This document shows, in pieces, positions 24,953-33,669 of a stretch of DNA of 64,000 bases. How positions within the stretch are numbered: position 1 is the first letter of the stretch; each line of letters begins with the position of its first letter. The DNA comes from Hoeflea_A sp965204935 (lineage in GTDB: Bacteria; Pseudomonadota; Alphaproteobacteria; Rhizobiales; Rhizobiaceae), in the NCBI RefSeq assembly GCF_965204935.1, contig NZ_CBDBFO010000002.1. The stretch is one strand, 5' to 3'. Below the pieces are notes generated by a model, which saw only the letters and a list, made by a program, of their open reading frames with translations, did not search any database and was not told the DNA's origin. The translations under genes and the position numbers were made by a program.

Positions 24953-26599
24953 CTACTCCTCAAAACCGTAGTCCGCCCTTGCCTGTTCGGCGGTAATGAA
25001 ACCTGCTGCGATATCCCTTGCCACGGCATCCCGACCGCGTGCCTTGGGATCACCGAAGCCGCCGCCGCCCGGCAGGCTAAGCTTGAGCCGCTGCCCGTTC
25101 CTGACCAGTTGCCGTCCCTTTGACCGCAGCCTGGTCCCGTCGTCCAGTTCGACGCGGCCCGCCCCGCCCGGCAGGCCGCCGTCGCGTCCGCGCGCCGGAT
25201 TCTCGACACGGTCGAACATCGCGTTGAAATAGAAGTCGTACCCGTCGCGCGGCTCGATCTCGATCACCTGACCCAGTCCACCACGCAACGCACCCGCCCC
25301 GCCCGACCCCTCACGCAGGTCCTTTCGCCAGACCGTGATGGGGCCGACATGCTCCGTGGCCTCGACACTCATCGTCGAGACACCGGACGGGAAGGCCGTG
25401 GCGCTGAGGCCATCGTGGGAAGGTCGCGCACCGGTGCCACCGGAATTGAACATCAGCACTTCGCGATTCGGCAGCCCGCTCGCCGGATCGGAGGCACGGG
25501 CGGAGATCTGGATGTTCCACAGTGCGCTGGAGCCCTCGGCGGGAACGGTGTCCGGCATGGCCTTGTGCAAGGCACCCAGCACGACATCGGGCACCAGATG
25601 TCCCATCACATGGCGAACCGAAACAGGTGCGGGCCGCCTTGCCGCCAGGATACAGCCTTCGGGCGCAGTGATGCGGAAAGGCTCAAGCGAACCGGTGTTG
25701 TTCGGCACCTCCGGCGCAATGGCGCATTTGAGCGCGTAGCAGGCATAGGCGCGGGTATAGACCTCGGGGCAGTTGACGCCGAAACGGCTCATTCCCGATG
25801 TGCCATCGAAGTCGGCGGTCAACTGGTCGCCATCGATCTTCAGCGTCACTTCCATGTGCACCGGCGCGTCATAGCCATCGACCTGCATGGTCTCGCGATA
25901 GGTCCCGGATGGCACCCTGGAAATCGCCTCGAGCGTCGCCCTGCGGCTGGTCTCGATGACGAAGTCGGAGAGCGGCTGCAGATCGTCGATACCGAATTCG
26001 TCCATCATCGCCTGAAGCCGTCGGTTGCCCGCTTCGTTGCAGGCGGCCAGCGAATACATGTCGCCGACGGTCTGATCCGGCGTGCGCACATTGGCGCGAA
26101 TGATCTCGATCAGGAGAGGCTGAACCTCGCCCCTTTCGGCGAATTTGGTGATCGGGATCAGCAGACCCTCTTCGAAGACCTCGTTGCCGTCCGGGCCAAA
26201 ACCGCGACCGCCGATGTCAACGACGTGGGCCGTGCAGGCGAAGTAACCGATATGCAAACCTTTGCGGAAAACCGGAGTCACCACGGTGATGTCATGCAGG
26301 TGACCGGTGCCGAGCCACGGGTCATTGGTGATGAAGACGTCACCCTCGAAGGTGTTCTGCGGTCCGATCCGTTCGGCGAAATGGGTCACGCTTTCGGCCA
26401 TGGCGTTGACGTGCCCGGGCGTGCCCGTTACCGCCTGGGCCATCATCCTTCCGTGACGGTCGAACAGGCCGGCCGACAGGTCGCCCGCCTCGCGGACGCT
26501 TGTCGAAAAAGCCGTCCGGATCAGGGTGGTGGCCTGTTCTTCCACCACAGCAATCAAACGGCTCCACATGATCTGATGGTCAATGGCTGTCGAGCTCAT
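24953..26599 (-). CDS. hyuB: N-methylhydantoinase/5-oxoprolinase beta subunit (HyuB family)
   Basis: A 548-residue hydantoinase B protein. Recognised by the N-terminal HQIMWSRLIAVVEEQATTLIRTAFSTSVREAGDLSAG region (landmark at about 8-45), FDRHGRMMAQAVTGTPGHVNAM, the NDPWLGTGHLHDITVV motif and a Gly-rich GDPKAR near the C terminus. HyuB works with HyuA to hydrolyse a cyclic amide (hydantoin, N-methylhydantoin, 5-oxoproline) or, in the related carboxylases, to carboxylate acetone or acetophenone, with ATP. It is 3 bp downstream of hyuA. A cyclic or lactam-containing substrate is implied for the island. Confidence 0.92.
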   Translation of the reverse strand: MSSTAIDHQIMWSRLIAVVEEQATTLIRTAFSTSVREAGDLSAGLFDRHGRMMAQAVTGTPGHVNAMAESVTHFAERIGPQNTFEGDVFITNDPWLGTGHLHDITVVTPVFRKGLHIGYFACTAHVVDIGGRGFGPDGNEVFEEGLLIPITKFAERGEVQPLLIEIIRANVRTPDQTVGDMYSLAACNEAGNRRLQAMMDEFGIDDLQPLSDFVIETSRRATLEAISRVPSGTYRETMQVDGYDAPVHMEVTLKIDGDQLTADFDGTSGMSRFGVNCPEVYTRAYACYALKCAIAPEVPNNTGSLEPFRITAPEGCILAARRPAPVSVRHVMGHLVPDVVLGALHKAMPDTVPAEGSSALWNIQISARASDPASGLPNREVLMFNSGGTGARPSHDGLSATAFPSGVSTMSVEATEHVGPITVWRKDLREGSGGAGALRGGLGQVIEIEPRDGYDFYFNAMFDRVENPARGRDGGLPGGAGRVELDDGTRLRSKGRQLVRNGQRLKLSLPGGGGFGDPKARGRDAVARDIAAGFITAEQARADYGFEE

Positions 26600-26602
26600 C
26601 GC

Positions 26603-28678
26603 TCACGCCTCCTTTGCCAGAAGAAGCAGACTGCCGTCGCCCTGCCCCACGGCGCGGTATGCGCTTGTGACGATGGTGGATGTCTCGGATTCGACGATAA
26701 TCGCCGGGCCATCGACCACCCGGCCCGGAGACATGTTCGACCGCGCGACCTCGCGGGCTTCGACCTCCGCCCGCAGCGCGGCATCGAAAAACCGCCGGTG
26801 GCGGGCCGCGGTCGCATCTGCGCCGTTCTTGTGTCGCGCGACACGCTCGACCTCAGGCAGCGTGGTCGAGACCGTGAGCAGCCAGTTGGTCACTTCCACG
26901 GACAGTCCCTGGATCGTCCGCCCGAACAGCGTGCGATAGGCATCTTCAAAGGCGGCCAGGATCATGTCCACATCGGTTTCCACAAAGGCCTTGTGCGGAA
27001 GCACTACCGGTATTTCCCAACCCTGACCGGAGTAGCGCATCTGCGCTGTCAGCCTGATTTCGGTGTCTGCACCCCCGGCGCCTTCATCGACGAAAGCGCG
27101 CGCTTCGGCTTCCATTTCCGTCAACGCATCGTTGACAGCCTCTGCGTCGAACATGTCCATTCGCTGGAACAGTCCGCGCGTCGCCTCGAAGCTGAAGGGC
27201 GCTTTCAAAAACCCGATGGCCGAGCCGACACCGGCCCCGGGCGGAACGATCAGAGCGCCGATGCCCAGTTTTTCGCAGAGCCTGCACGCATGCAACGGGG
27301 CGCCGCCACCGAAAGCGATCATGGTGAAGTGCTCGATGTCGCGGCCGTTTTCGACCGTGTGAACCCGAGCCGCGTTGGCCATGTTCTCGTCTACCAGTTC
27401 GGTGATTCCGAAGGCCGCGTCCCGAGTAGAGAGCATCAGCTTGTCGGCCGCGATTGCCGAGTTCTGCGGATGAAGCCTGATCGAGCCGCCGGCGAAATTG
27501 TCGGGATCGAGCCGGCCGAGCAGCAGGTTGGCGTCGGTGACCGTCGGCTCCTCGCCGCCGCGACCGTAGCATGCAGGTCCCGGTTCCGAAGCTGCCGAGC
27601 GCGGGCCGACCTGGAGGCGACCCATCGTGTCGACCGAGGCGATCGACCCCCCGCCGGCGCCGATTTCGACCATCTCGACGACCGGCGTCGACACGGTCAT
27701 GCCCGAGCCCTTCTTGAACCGGTAGGTGCGGGCCACCTCGAACGTGTTCGCTGTCTTCGGCGCACCGTCCTCGATCAGGCAGATCTTGGCAGTCGTGCCA
27801 CCCATGTCGAAGCTCAGCACCTTGTCCAGACCGTGGGCCCGGGCAAAATCGGCGGCGAAGATCGAACCGCCGGCAGGCCCCGATTCCAGCAGGCGCACCG
27901 GCTGTTCGGCCGCGGTTTCGACCGTGATGAGCCCGCCGCCCGAGTGCAGCATGAAAACCGGTGCATCGACCCCGGTTTCGCGCAGCCGCGTCACCAGGCG
28001 ACCCAGATAATCGGCCACCTGCGGCTGGACGTAGGCATTGGCAATCACCGTGTTGAACCGGGGCAATTCCCGCATCTGCGGGGAAATGACCGACGACAAC
28101 GAAATCGACAGTTCGGGCAGCGCGGCGCGCAGCGCTTCGCCAACCGCGACCTCGTGGGCATCGTTGGCATAGGCGTGCATCAGGCCGACCGCCACCGATT
28201 CAAACCCGCCCTCACGAATACGATCGACCACAGCGGAGACTTCAGACGGATCGAGCGCCAGCAGCACCTCGCCACCCGGACCCATGCGTTCATTGAGCGT
28301 AAACCGGTCTTCCCGCTGCACCAGCGGCGTTGGCAGGTTCAGGTTGAGGTCGTATTGCTCGAACCGGTTCTCCGATCGCATCTCGATGACGTCCCGAAAC
28401 CCTTCGGTCGTGATGAATGCGGTCTTGGCACCACGCCGTTCGATAAGCGAATTTGTCACCAGAGTTGTGCCGTGGATCACTTGACCGATTTCGCCGAGCC
28501 CGACCCCGGCCTGCCGGGCTGCCTTGGCAATACCGTCCAGGATCGCCTGTTCGGGCTGGCTGTAATTGGTCAGCACTTTGCAGGTCGCGAGGCCGCCCGG
28601 ATGCTGCAAGGCAACGTCCGTAAAGGTTCCGCCGATGTCCACCCCGACACGGATGGTGTTCTGGTTCGACACGTTCAT
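26603..28678 (-). CDS. hyuA: N-methylhydantoinase/5-oxoprolinase alpha subunit (HyuA family)
   Basis: A 691-residue protein from the ATG at 28678, which overlaps the FAD oxidoreductase stop codon (ATGA). VGVDIGGTFTDVAL at about 11-24 is the phosphate-1 motif of the ASKHA-type ATPase fold, TTLVTNSLIERRGAKTAFITTEGFRDV is the HyuA signature, and FDMGGTTAKICLIEDG near 300 is the second phosphate motif. It supplies ATP-dependent activation for the cyclic-amide hydrolysis done with HyuB. Extension to 28819 would run through the FAD oxidoreductase gene and is not supported. Confidence 0.93.
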   Translation of the reverse strand: MNVSNQNTIRVGVDIGGTFTDVALQHPGGLATCKVLTNYSQPEQAILDGIAKAARQAGVGLGEIGQVIHGTTLVTNSLIERRGAKTAFITTEGFRDVIEMRSENRFEQYDLNLNLPTPLVQREDRFTLNERMGPGGEVLLALDPSEVSAVVDRIREGGFESVAVGLMHAYANDAHEVAVGEALRAALPELSISLSSVISPQMRELPRFNTVIANAYVQPQVADYLGRLVTRLRETGVDAPVFMLHSGGGLITVETAAEQPVRLLESGPAGGSIFAADFARAHGLDKVLSFDMGGTTAKICLIEDGAPKTANTFEVARTYRFKKGSGMTVSTPVVEMVEIGAGGGSIASVDTMGRLQVGPRSAASEPGPACYGRGGEEPTVTDANLLLGRLDPDNFAGGSIRLHPQNSAIAADKLMLSTRDAAFGITELVDENMANAARVHTVENGRDIEHFTMIAFGGGAPLHACRLCEKLGIGALIVPPGAGVGSAIGFLKAPFSFEATRGLFQRMDMFDAEAVNDALTEMEAEARAFVDEGAGGADTEIRLTAQMRYSGQGWEIPVVLPHKAFVETDVDMILAAFEDAYRTLFGRTIQGLSVEVTNWLLTVSTTLPEVERVARHKNGADATAARHRRFFDAALRAEVEAREVARSNMSPGRVVDGPAIIVESETSTIVTSAYRAVGQGDGSLLLLAKEA

Positions 28679-29988
28679 AGACTTTTGAGGACCTGATTGG
28701 CCGTGAAGGCGGTCTGGTAGATGCGGGACATCAAGGGTGCCGTCGGCACAGTCCTGACTTCGGTGATCGGCAGCGGCAGTTCGGAGGGATCCATGCCGGA
28801 AATCAGATCCGCCATGCATTCGCCGAATATGGTCCCGGTGGTGATCCCCCGGCCGTTGTAGCCAATGGGTGTGTAGAGGTTCGGGGCAAGCCGATAGATG
28901 CGCGGCAGATGATCCGGCGTCATCGCGATCCGCCCGTGCCAGGCCTCTTCGAACTCGACCGGGCCAAGCTCGGGATAGATACGCGCCAGCTGTTTCTTTG
29001 CCCAGCGATGCGAAAGGCCGCGTCCGACCGCGCCGACAACCGTGCCCATCGATCCGATAACCAGCCGGTCAAAGGCGTCACGGCGCAGGCTGAACATGAT
29101 CTGACCGGTGTCCCATATGCCCTGCCGACCGGGGAGGATGTGCGACATGTCGACTTGCAGGGGTTTTGTCGCCAGCTGGAAATAATGGATCATGGTGAAG
29201 ACCCGCTTGAGATCCGGCCACAACTCGTCCGTATAGGCGTTGGTTCCGAGAACGACATGTTTCGCCCGCACCGTGCCGCCCGTTGTCTCGACCAACCAGG
29301 TTTCTCCATCGCGGCGCAGACCGGTAACCTTCACACTCGTGCTGATCGTTGCTCCGGCCCCAAGGGCAGCCCGCGCCAGGCCGCGGCAGTAACCCATCGG
29401 ATTGATGGTGCCTGCCCGGTGGTCGAGCAGACCGCCAAAGAAAACCCTGGTGCCTGTTTTCTCGACCATCTCTTCCCGCGAAATCAGATCGACCGGCTCA
29501 CCCAGGGCTTGCCACCCGGCATGACGCACCTCGAGGTCCCGAAGGCCTGACGGAGAATGTGCCGCGTGAATTGTTCCGGTCTTGGTGACCTCGCACCGGA
29601 TCTGGTGTTTCTCGATCAACGAGAAGACCTGTGCCGGGCCTTCGCCAAACCTCTTGATGAAACGTGGACCAAAGGTTTCGCCAAGTTTCTGCTGCACCGC
29701 CGCAGGCGGGTGCCAAACGCCCGCATTGACCAGTCCCACATTGCGGCCCGAACCGCCAAAGCCGATTTGCCGGGCCTCCAGGACGTGCGCGCCAAGGCCT
29801 CTTTCCGCGCAGAAAAGCGCCGTTGAGAGGCCGGTAAAGCCCCCGCCGACGATAGCCACGTCCGTCTCGACATCACCCGCCATCACATTTTGCACATCCG
29901 GCTCTTCAGCCGAAGCATCCCAAAGAGAAATGGGGTTATCATGTTGCATTGACGAGCCTGTCCCTGTTGGCTTGCGGATACGGGCCAT
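28675..29988 (-). CDS. FAD-dependent amine oxidoreductase (DAO/PuuB type)
   Basis: A 437-residue flavoprotein. The dinucleotide-binding motif is VAIVGGGFTGLSTA (GGGFTG at 48-53), with an acidic E at the end of the second strand (HVLEA), and the C-terminal YNGRGITTGTIFGECMADLI binds the flavin. Closest functional relatives by pattern are gamma-glutamylputrescine oxidase (PuuB) and other glycine-oxidase-like enzymes that turn an amine into an imine. A GGAGG site nine bases before the ATG at 29988 supports that start. It is the first gene of the operon running to 21216 and shares the divergent promoter region with the rhodanese gene. Confidence 0.9.
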   Translation of the reverse strand: MARIRKPTGTGSSMQHDNPISLWDASAEEPDVQNVMAGDVETDVAIVGGGFTGLSTALFCAERGLGAHVLEARQIGFGGSGRNVGLVNAGVWHPPAAVQQKLGETFGPRFIKRFGEGPAQVFSLIEKHQIRCEVTKTGTIHAAHSPSGLRDLEVRHAGWQALGEPVDLISREEMVEKTGTRVFFGGLLDHRAGTINPMGYCRGLARAALGAGATISTSVKVTGLRRDGETWLVETTGGTVRAKHVVLGTNAYTDELWPDLKRVFTMIHYFQLATKPLQVDMSHILPGRQGIWDTGQIMFSLRRDAFDRLVIGSMGTVVGAVGRGLSHRWAKKQLARIYPELGPVEFEEAWHGRIAMTPDHLPRIYRLAPNLYTPIGYNGRGITTGTIFGECMADLISGMDPSELPLPITEVRTVPTAPLMSRIYQTAFTANQVLKSL

Positions 29989-30054
29989 GAAAGGTCGCCT
30001 CCGCCAGATACAGGTTGCAACGAACAGAGGCGTGTGTCAATATACGAAAAAGCT

Positions 30055-30071
30055 GTTACATATATCGGAAC
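30055..30071. promoter_or_regulatory. IclR-type operator, site A (rhodanese / FAD-oxidase divergent promoter)
   Basis: GTTACATATATCGGAAC, read on the other strand GTTCCGATATATGTAAC, is one of four 17-bp imperfect palindromes with consensus GTTCYRWWWWDCAGMAC. It ends 8 bp before the rhodanese ATG and lies 66 bp before the FAD-oxidoreductase start. Upstream of it, GTGTCAATAT occurs at exactly the same distance as at site C. Confidence 0.75.
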
Positions 30072-30079
30072 AACTCAAA

Positions 30080-30481
30080 ATGCCATTGAAGAAAACCGCT
30101 GCCCAATTGGTGGAGCAGGCCCGCCAGCGCATCGAGGAAATCGAAACCGCCGCGCTCATGGAAATGGTCGACGACCCGAATGTGGTGATCGTCGATATCC
30201 GCGATGTGCGCGAGCGCCAGCGGACCGGCTATATCCCCGGCAGTTTCCACGCGCCGCGCGGCATGATTGAATTCTGGGTCGACCCGGAAAGTCCTTATCA
30301 CAAGGAAATCTTTGCGCAGCCGGACAAGAAGTATGTCTTCCATTGCGCATCCGGGTGGCGCTCTGCCATCACGGTCGCCACGCTGCAGGATATGGGCTTT
30401 GAAGCTGCACACCTCAAAGAAGGCTTTGGTTCGTGGGAAAAGTCCGGCGGTCCGGTCGAACGGACAGAGAAGAAAGACTGA
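30080..30481 (+). CDS. Single-domain rhodanese-like sulfurtransferase
   Basis: A 133-residue protein: a short helical N-terminal extension, then a rhodanese domain with VIVDIRDVRERQRTGYIPGS (about 36-55), the active-site loop C89-A-S-G-W-R, and GGP near the C terminus. The loop length (six residues starting at the catalytic Cys) fits sulfur rather than phosphate or arsenate chemistry. It would shuttle sulfane sulfur, for example from persulfides to sulfite or glutathione. It is alone on the plus strand, facing the FAD-oxidase operon across 91 bp that holds IclR site A. The persulfide dioxygenase of the same locus is its natural partner. Confidence 0.9.
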   Translation: MPLKKTAAQLVEQARQRIEEIETAALMEMVDDPNVVIVDIRDVRERQRTGYIPGSFHAPRGMIEFWVDPESPYHKEIFAQPDKKYVFHCASGWRSAITVATLQDMGFEAAHLKEGFGSWEKSGGPVERTEKKD

Positions 30482-30503
30482 ATCAGCCTCCGCAACACCG
30501 CGC

Positions 30504-31271
30504 CTAGAGCTGGCCGAGCTTTCGTGAAACGCTTTCCGCCGCCTGTCGCACCAACATGCCCAGATGGCCCTCGCCGCCAGCGCCCATGTTAATATCGGGA
30601 AGCGAGATTCCGAGCGCCGCAATCGGCTCGCCATCGGGCAGAAGCACCGCTGCTCCGAAACTCAATATGCGCTCGCGGAACTCGCCCTGATCGAACGCAT
30701 ATCCCCGTTTGCGGGTTGCGGCCATGTCGTCGTCCAGTTCAGCGAGGGTCGTGAGCGTATTGTCAGTAAACCGGTCAAGGTTGCCGTCGAGCTTTTCGCG
30801 CATACGCTTGTAGCAGTGCGACAGGATGGCCTTGCCCGTGCCGACACAATAGATGGGTGCACTGCCGCCAACCGGGTTCCATGAACGGATCGGCTTCAGG
30901 CTTTCCACCTTGTCGATATAGACCACCGACAGCCCCTCCGGCACGGCCAGATAGATCGCTTCGCCCGTCTCCTGGCTGAGGTGGGCCAGTTCCGGCGCAG
31001 CGACGGCGCGCAGGTTGAGGTTTTCGACGAGGGCGCGGCCGACCTGCCAGGTTTTCAGTGTCGCCGCATAGGTCTTGTCTTCGAGATGTTTCACATAGCC
31101 GAGGGTGGTCAGCGTCTGCAGCAGCCGGAAAGTGTTGGACTTGGTCAGATCAAGTTCCCGCGACAGTTCTGTCACGCCTTTGCCGCCATTGGACGCGGCG
31201 AGATTTTCAAGAATGGCGATCCCCTTGGACAGGGTCGAGTCGACTTTCGGAGCTCTGGCTGTTTCGGTCAT
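30504..31271 (-). CDS. IclR-family transcriptional regulator (sulfur/amino-compound island)
   Basis: A 255-residue IclR protein with winged HTH at about 10-72 (STLSKGIAILENLAASNGGKGVTELSRELDLTKSNTFRLL as the DNA-binding part, a landmark only) and an effector domain from about 80 (GEAIYLAVPEGLSVVYIDKVES, CVGTGKAILSH). Its ATG overlaps the stop codon of the molybdoenzyme gene (ATGA), so it is the second gene of that operon. A perfect 6-5-6 palindrome of the local operator type lies 24 bp upstream, inside the molybdoenzyme reading frame, which suggests autoregulation. Four similar operators mark its probable regulon. Confidence 0.93.
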   Translation of the reverse strand: MTETARAPKVDSTLSKGIAILENLAASNGGKGVTELSRELDLTKSNTFRLLQTLTTLGYVKHLEDKTYAATLKTWQVGRALVENLNLRAVAAPELAHLSQETGEAIYLAVPEGLSVVYIDKVESLKPIRSWNPVGGSAPIYCVGTGKAILSHCYKRMREKLDGNLDRFTDNTLTTLAELDDDMAATRKRGYAFDQGEFRERILSFGAAVLLPDGEPIAALGISLPDINMGAGGEGHLGMLVRQAAESVSRKLGQL

Positions 31272-33598
31272 GTGTTTCCCAGGTCATTCAATTTGTTCTG
31301 TATAGCAGAACGCGAGAACGACACAAATTCCGGCGGGTCATGGGCCCCGACGCGCGGAACTTCGCCGCTGAATCGGGTGACATCCACCATTGCGGAATGG
31401 GAAGCCGGGCTCTGCGTCAGGCTCGACGTCCGCATATCATGGGTGAGCGTGTTTGGATTTCCATGCCGGTCTCGCTCGCCAGGCGCCCCGAAATCGGGGT
31501 CATACCATGCTCCGGTCCACAGAAACACGCAGCCGGGCGAGATGTTCTCCGTTATGCGCGCCCCCGCCAGACAACGGCCGCGATCGTTGAACAATTCGAC
31601 CACATCGCCGTCGGAAATACCGCGTGCTGCGGCATCCTGCGGATGAATCAACACCGGTTCCCGGCCCTGCACCTTCTGCGCCCGGCTGACATCACCATTG
31701 TCCAGTTGCGAATGCAGCCGGGTGCCGGGTTGGCCGGATAGCAGATAAAGGGAATGCTTGCCTGTGCTCGCGTCACGCGGCGGGAACCATGTGGCGTGGC
31801 CTGGACAATCCGCCAGCCCAAACCCTGCAATGCGCTCGGAGAAGAGCTCGATCTTTCCACTCGGTGTCTTCAGCGGATGTGCCTGCGGGTCGGCCCGAAA
31901 CTCGGCAAGAAACACCTGAGAGGGCGATGGGTCTTTCATTTCGACGATGTCGCCTGAAATGAAGGTTTCCCAGTCCGGCAGGCTCTCGCCTGCGGCTTCG
32001 GCCGCCTCGCGTGTATATTCCCAAATACGCTCGAGCCATCCGTCGGCGCCAAGCCCTTCTGTAAATGACCCGGCGTCTCCCAGCCGCCCGGCAAGATCGG
32101 CAAAAATATCGAACTCTGTACGTGCCTCGCCCACCGGTTGCATGGTTGCCGGCATGGGGACCAGTGCGTTGTCAGACTTGCCGCCGCCGAAATCGGTGCG
32201 TTCCTGTGCGGCTGCCACCGGAAGAACGATATCCGCGTGCCGCGCGGTCGCGGTCCAGTTCAGCTCGTTGACGATGATCGTATCGGGTTTTTGGAATGCC
32301 CGGTGGAGTCGGCGCAGATCCTGATGATGATGGAAGGGATTGCCGCCCGCCCACCACACCATCCGAATTTCCGGAAGGACACGGGTCTCGCCGTTGTAGC
32401 GATAGGTCTCGCCCGGATTCAACAGCAGCTCCGAAATCATCGCCACGGGAATATAGTCATCGACGGGGTTTCTTCCCTGCGGCATTGTTCCCCAGCGGAA
32501 CGGGCGTTCAATGTTGCCAATATTGGCATTGACCCCGAAACCGACCGTGTAGCCGCCGCCGGGCAGCCCGATCTGTCCGAGCATGGATGCCAGGGTAACC
32601 GTCATCCACAAGGGTTGTTCGCCAAAGTCTGCCCGCTGCAGGCTTGCCGCGCAGGTGATCTTGGTGCGGCCTGCCGCCATCTCGCGCGCCAGCGAAACGA
32701 TGCGCTCCGCCGGAACGCCGGAAATCCGAGCTGCCCAGGTCGCGTCCTTTACGACTCCGTCCGGCTCGCCCAGAAGATATGCGGCCACCTTGTCGAATCC
32801 GACCGTATAGCGCGCCAGGAATTCCGGGTCGTGCAACCCTTCCACCAGGAGCGTATGGGCAAGGCCCATCATCACGGCCGTGTCGGTGCCGGGCCTGGGC
32901 GGCAGCCATTTGGCACCGATTTCCTCGGCAGCATCGGTTTTCAGCGGGCTGAAGTTGACAAACCTGACCCCTGCTTCCGCGCAGGCGCGCAGATTGTCGA
33001 CCATCCGGTGTCTGGCAACGCCGCCGTCGCTGACTTGGGTGTTGCGCTTGGCCATGCCGCCGAACATCACCACCAAATCGCTGTGCTTGACGATCACCCG
33101 CCAGCGTGTTGCCTCCGCCACTTGCGTACGGAACGGACCGACAATATGCGGCATGAGCACCAGTGCGGCGTTATAACTGTAGTTCCCTTCCGAGCGGACA
33201 AAACCGCCCTGTGTGTTCAGGAACCGCTTGAGCTGGCTCTGGGCATGGTGAAACCGGCCCGCGCTCGCCCATCCGTAGGAACCGGCAAAGATGGCATCGT
33301 TTCCATAGTCATTGCGTACCCTTGTCAGTTCGCCTGCGATCAGATCGAGCGCATCATCCCAGCTGACTTCAATAAACGTATCGCGGCCGCGCGTGCCGTC
33401 GCCCTCCAGCCAGCCACGCCGGATGGCCGGCCGCCTTACACGAGCCCGACCAGCCAGACTGGAGGCGATGTTGCCGTTGATTTTCGACGGATTTGGGTCA
33501 TCTGGATGCGGATGAACAGCTACGAGCCGTCCGTCCCGGATCTCGGCAAGGCCAGCCCCCCAATGGCTGGCAGTCAGCTTTCTTATGGACCTGTCGTT
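31268..33598 (-). CDS. BisC/TorA-type molybdopterin S- or N-oxide reductase, cytoplasmic
   Basis: A 776-residue member of the DMSO reductase family when started at the GTG at 33598. RKLTASHWGAG opens the protein as in TorA/BisC, GSYGWASAGRFHHAQSQLKRF carries the Ser that ligates Mo in this group, and NPFHHHQDL and the C-terminal molydopterin-binding domain (LYLLSGQPGTRLHSQ) follow. There is no twin-arginine signal or 4Fe-4S cysteine motif, so it is cytoplasmic and BisC-like; its length equals that of BisC (about 777). A longer start (ATG 33664) would overlap the divergent lyase gene and the operator. BisC reduces biotin sulfoxide and free methionine S-sulfoxide, which supports a sulfoxide-containing substrate here. 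Confidence 0.87.
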   Translation of the reverse strand, partial: NDRSIRKLTASHWGAGLAEIRDGRLVAVHPHPDDPNPSKINGNIASSLAGRARVRRPAIRRGWLEGDGTRGRDTFIEVSWDDALDLIAGELTRVRNDYGNDAIFAGSYGWASAGRFHHAQSQLKRFLNTQGGFVRSEGNYSYNAALVLMPHIVGPFRTQVAEATRWRVIVKHSDLVVMFGGMAKRNTQVSDGGVARHRMVDNLRACAEAGVRFVNFSPLKTDAAEEIGAKWLPPRPGTDTAVMMGLAHTLLVEGLHDPEFLARYTVGFDKVAAYLLGEPDGVVKDATWAARISGVPAERIVSLAREMAAGRTKITCAASLQRADFGEQPLWMTVTLASMLGQIGLPGGGYTVGFGVNANIGNIERPFRWGTMPQGRNPVDDYIPVAMISELLLNPGETYRYNGETRVLPEIRMVWWAGGNPFHHHQDLRRLHRAFQKPDTIIVNELNWTATARHADIVLPVAAAQERTDFGGGKSDNALVPMPATMQPVGEARTEFDIFADLAGRLGDAGSFTEGLGADGWLERIWEYTREAAEAAGESLPDWETFISGDIVEMKDPSPSQVFLAEFRADPQAHPLKTPSGKIELFSERIAGFGLADCPGHATWFPPRDASTGKHSLYLLSGQPGTRLHSQLDNGDVSRAQKVQGREPVLIHPQDAAARGISDGDVVELFNDRGRCLAGARITENISPGCVFLWTGAWYDPDFGAPGERDRHGNPNTLTHDMRTSSLTQSPASHSAMVDVTRFSGEVPRVGAHDPPEFVSFSRSAIQNKLNDLGNT
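31295..31311. promoter_or_regulatory. IclR-type operator, site B (inside molybdoenzyme gene, upstream of iclR)
   Basis: GTTCTGTATAGCAGAAC is a perfect 6-5-6 palindrome (GTTCTG/CAGAAC) in the last codons of the molybdoenzyme gene, 24 bp before the IclR start codon. It matches the consensus of sites A, C and D and is best explained as an autoregulatory operator or an internal promoter site. Confidence 0.7.
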
Positions 33599-33607
33599 CA
33601 CACTCTT

Positions 33608-33624
33608 GTTCCGATATACAGCAC
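33608..33624. promoter_or_regulatory. IclR-type operator, site C (molybdoenzyme / C-S lyase divergent promoter)
   Basis: GTTCCGATATACAGCAC lies 10 bp before the molybdoenzyme GTG start, in the gap to the divergent lyase gene. It is in the same orientation relative to the molybdoenzyme as site A is to the rhodanese gene. The decamer GTGTCAATAT is found on the same strand at the same spacing from both sites, so the two promoters share an extended architecture of nearly 40 bp. Confidence 0.75.
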
Positions 33625-33669
33625 GTACTTGCTGAATATTGACACATGAATGAGGGGCTGTCATCCTGC

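Noticed and set aside
25349..28696. An 1115-codon plus-strand open frame
   Set aside because: It is antisense to the clearly homologous hyuA and hyuB genes and has no recognisable domain. Long antisense frames are common in GC-rich DNA.
32138..33649. A 503-codon plus-strand open frame
   Set aside because: It is antisense to the molybdoenzyme gene and has no family signature.
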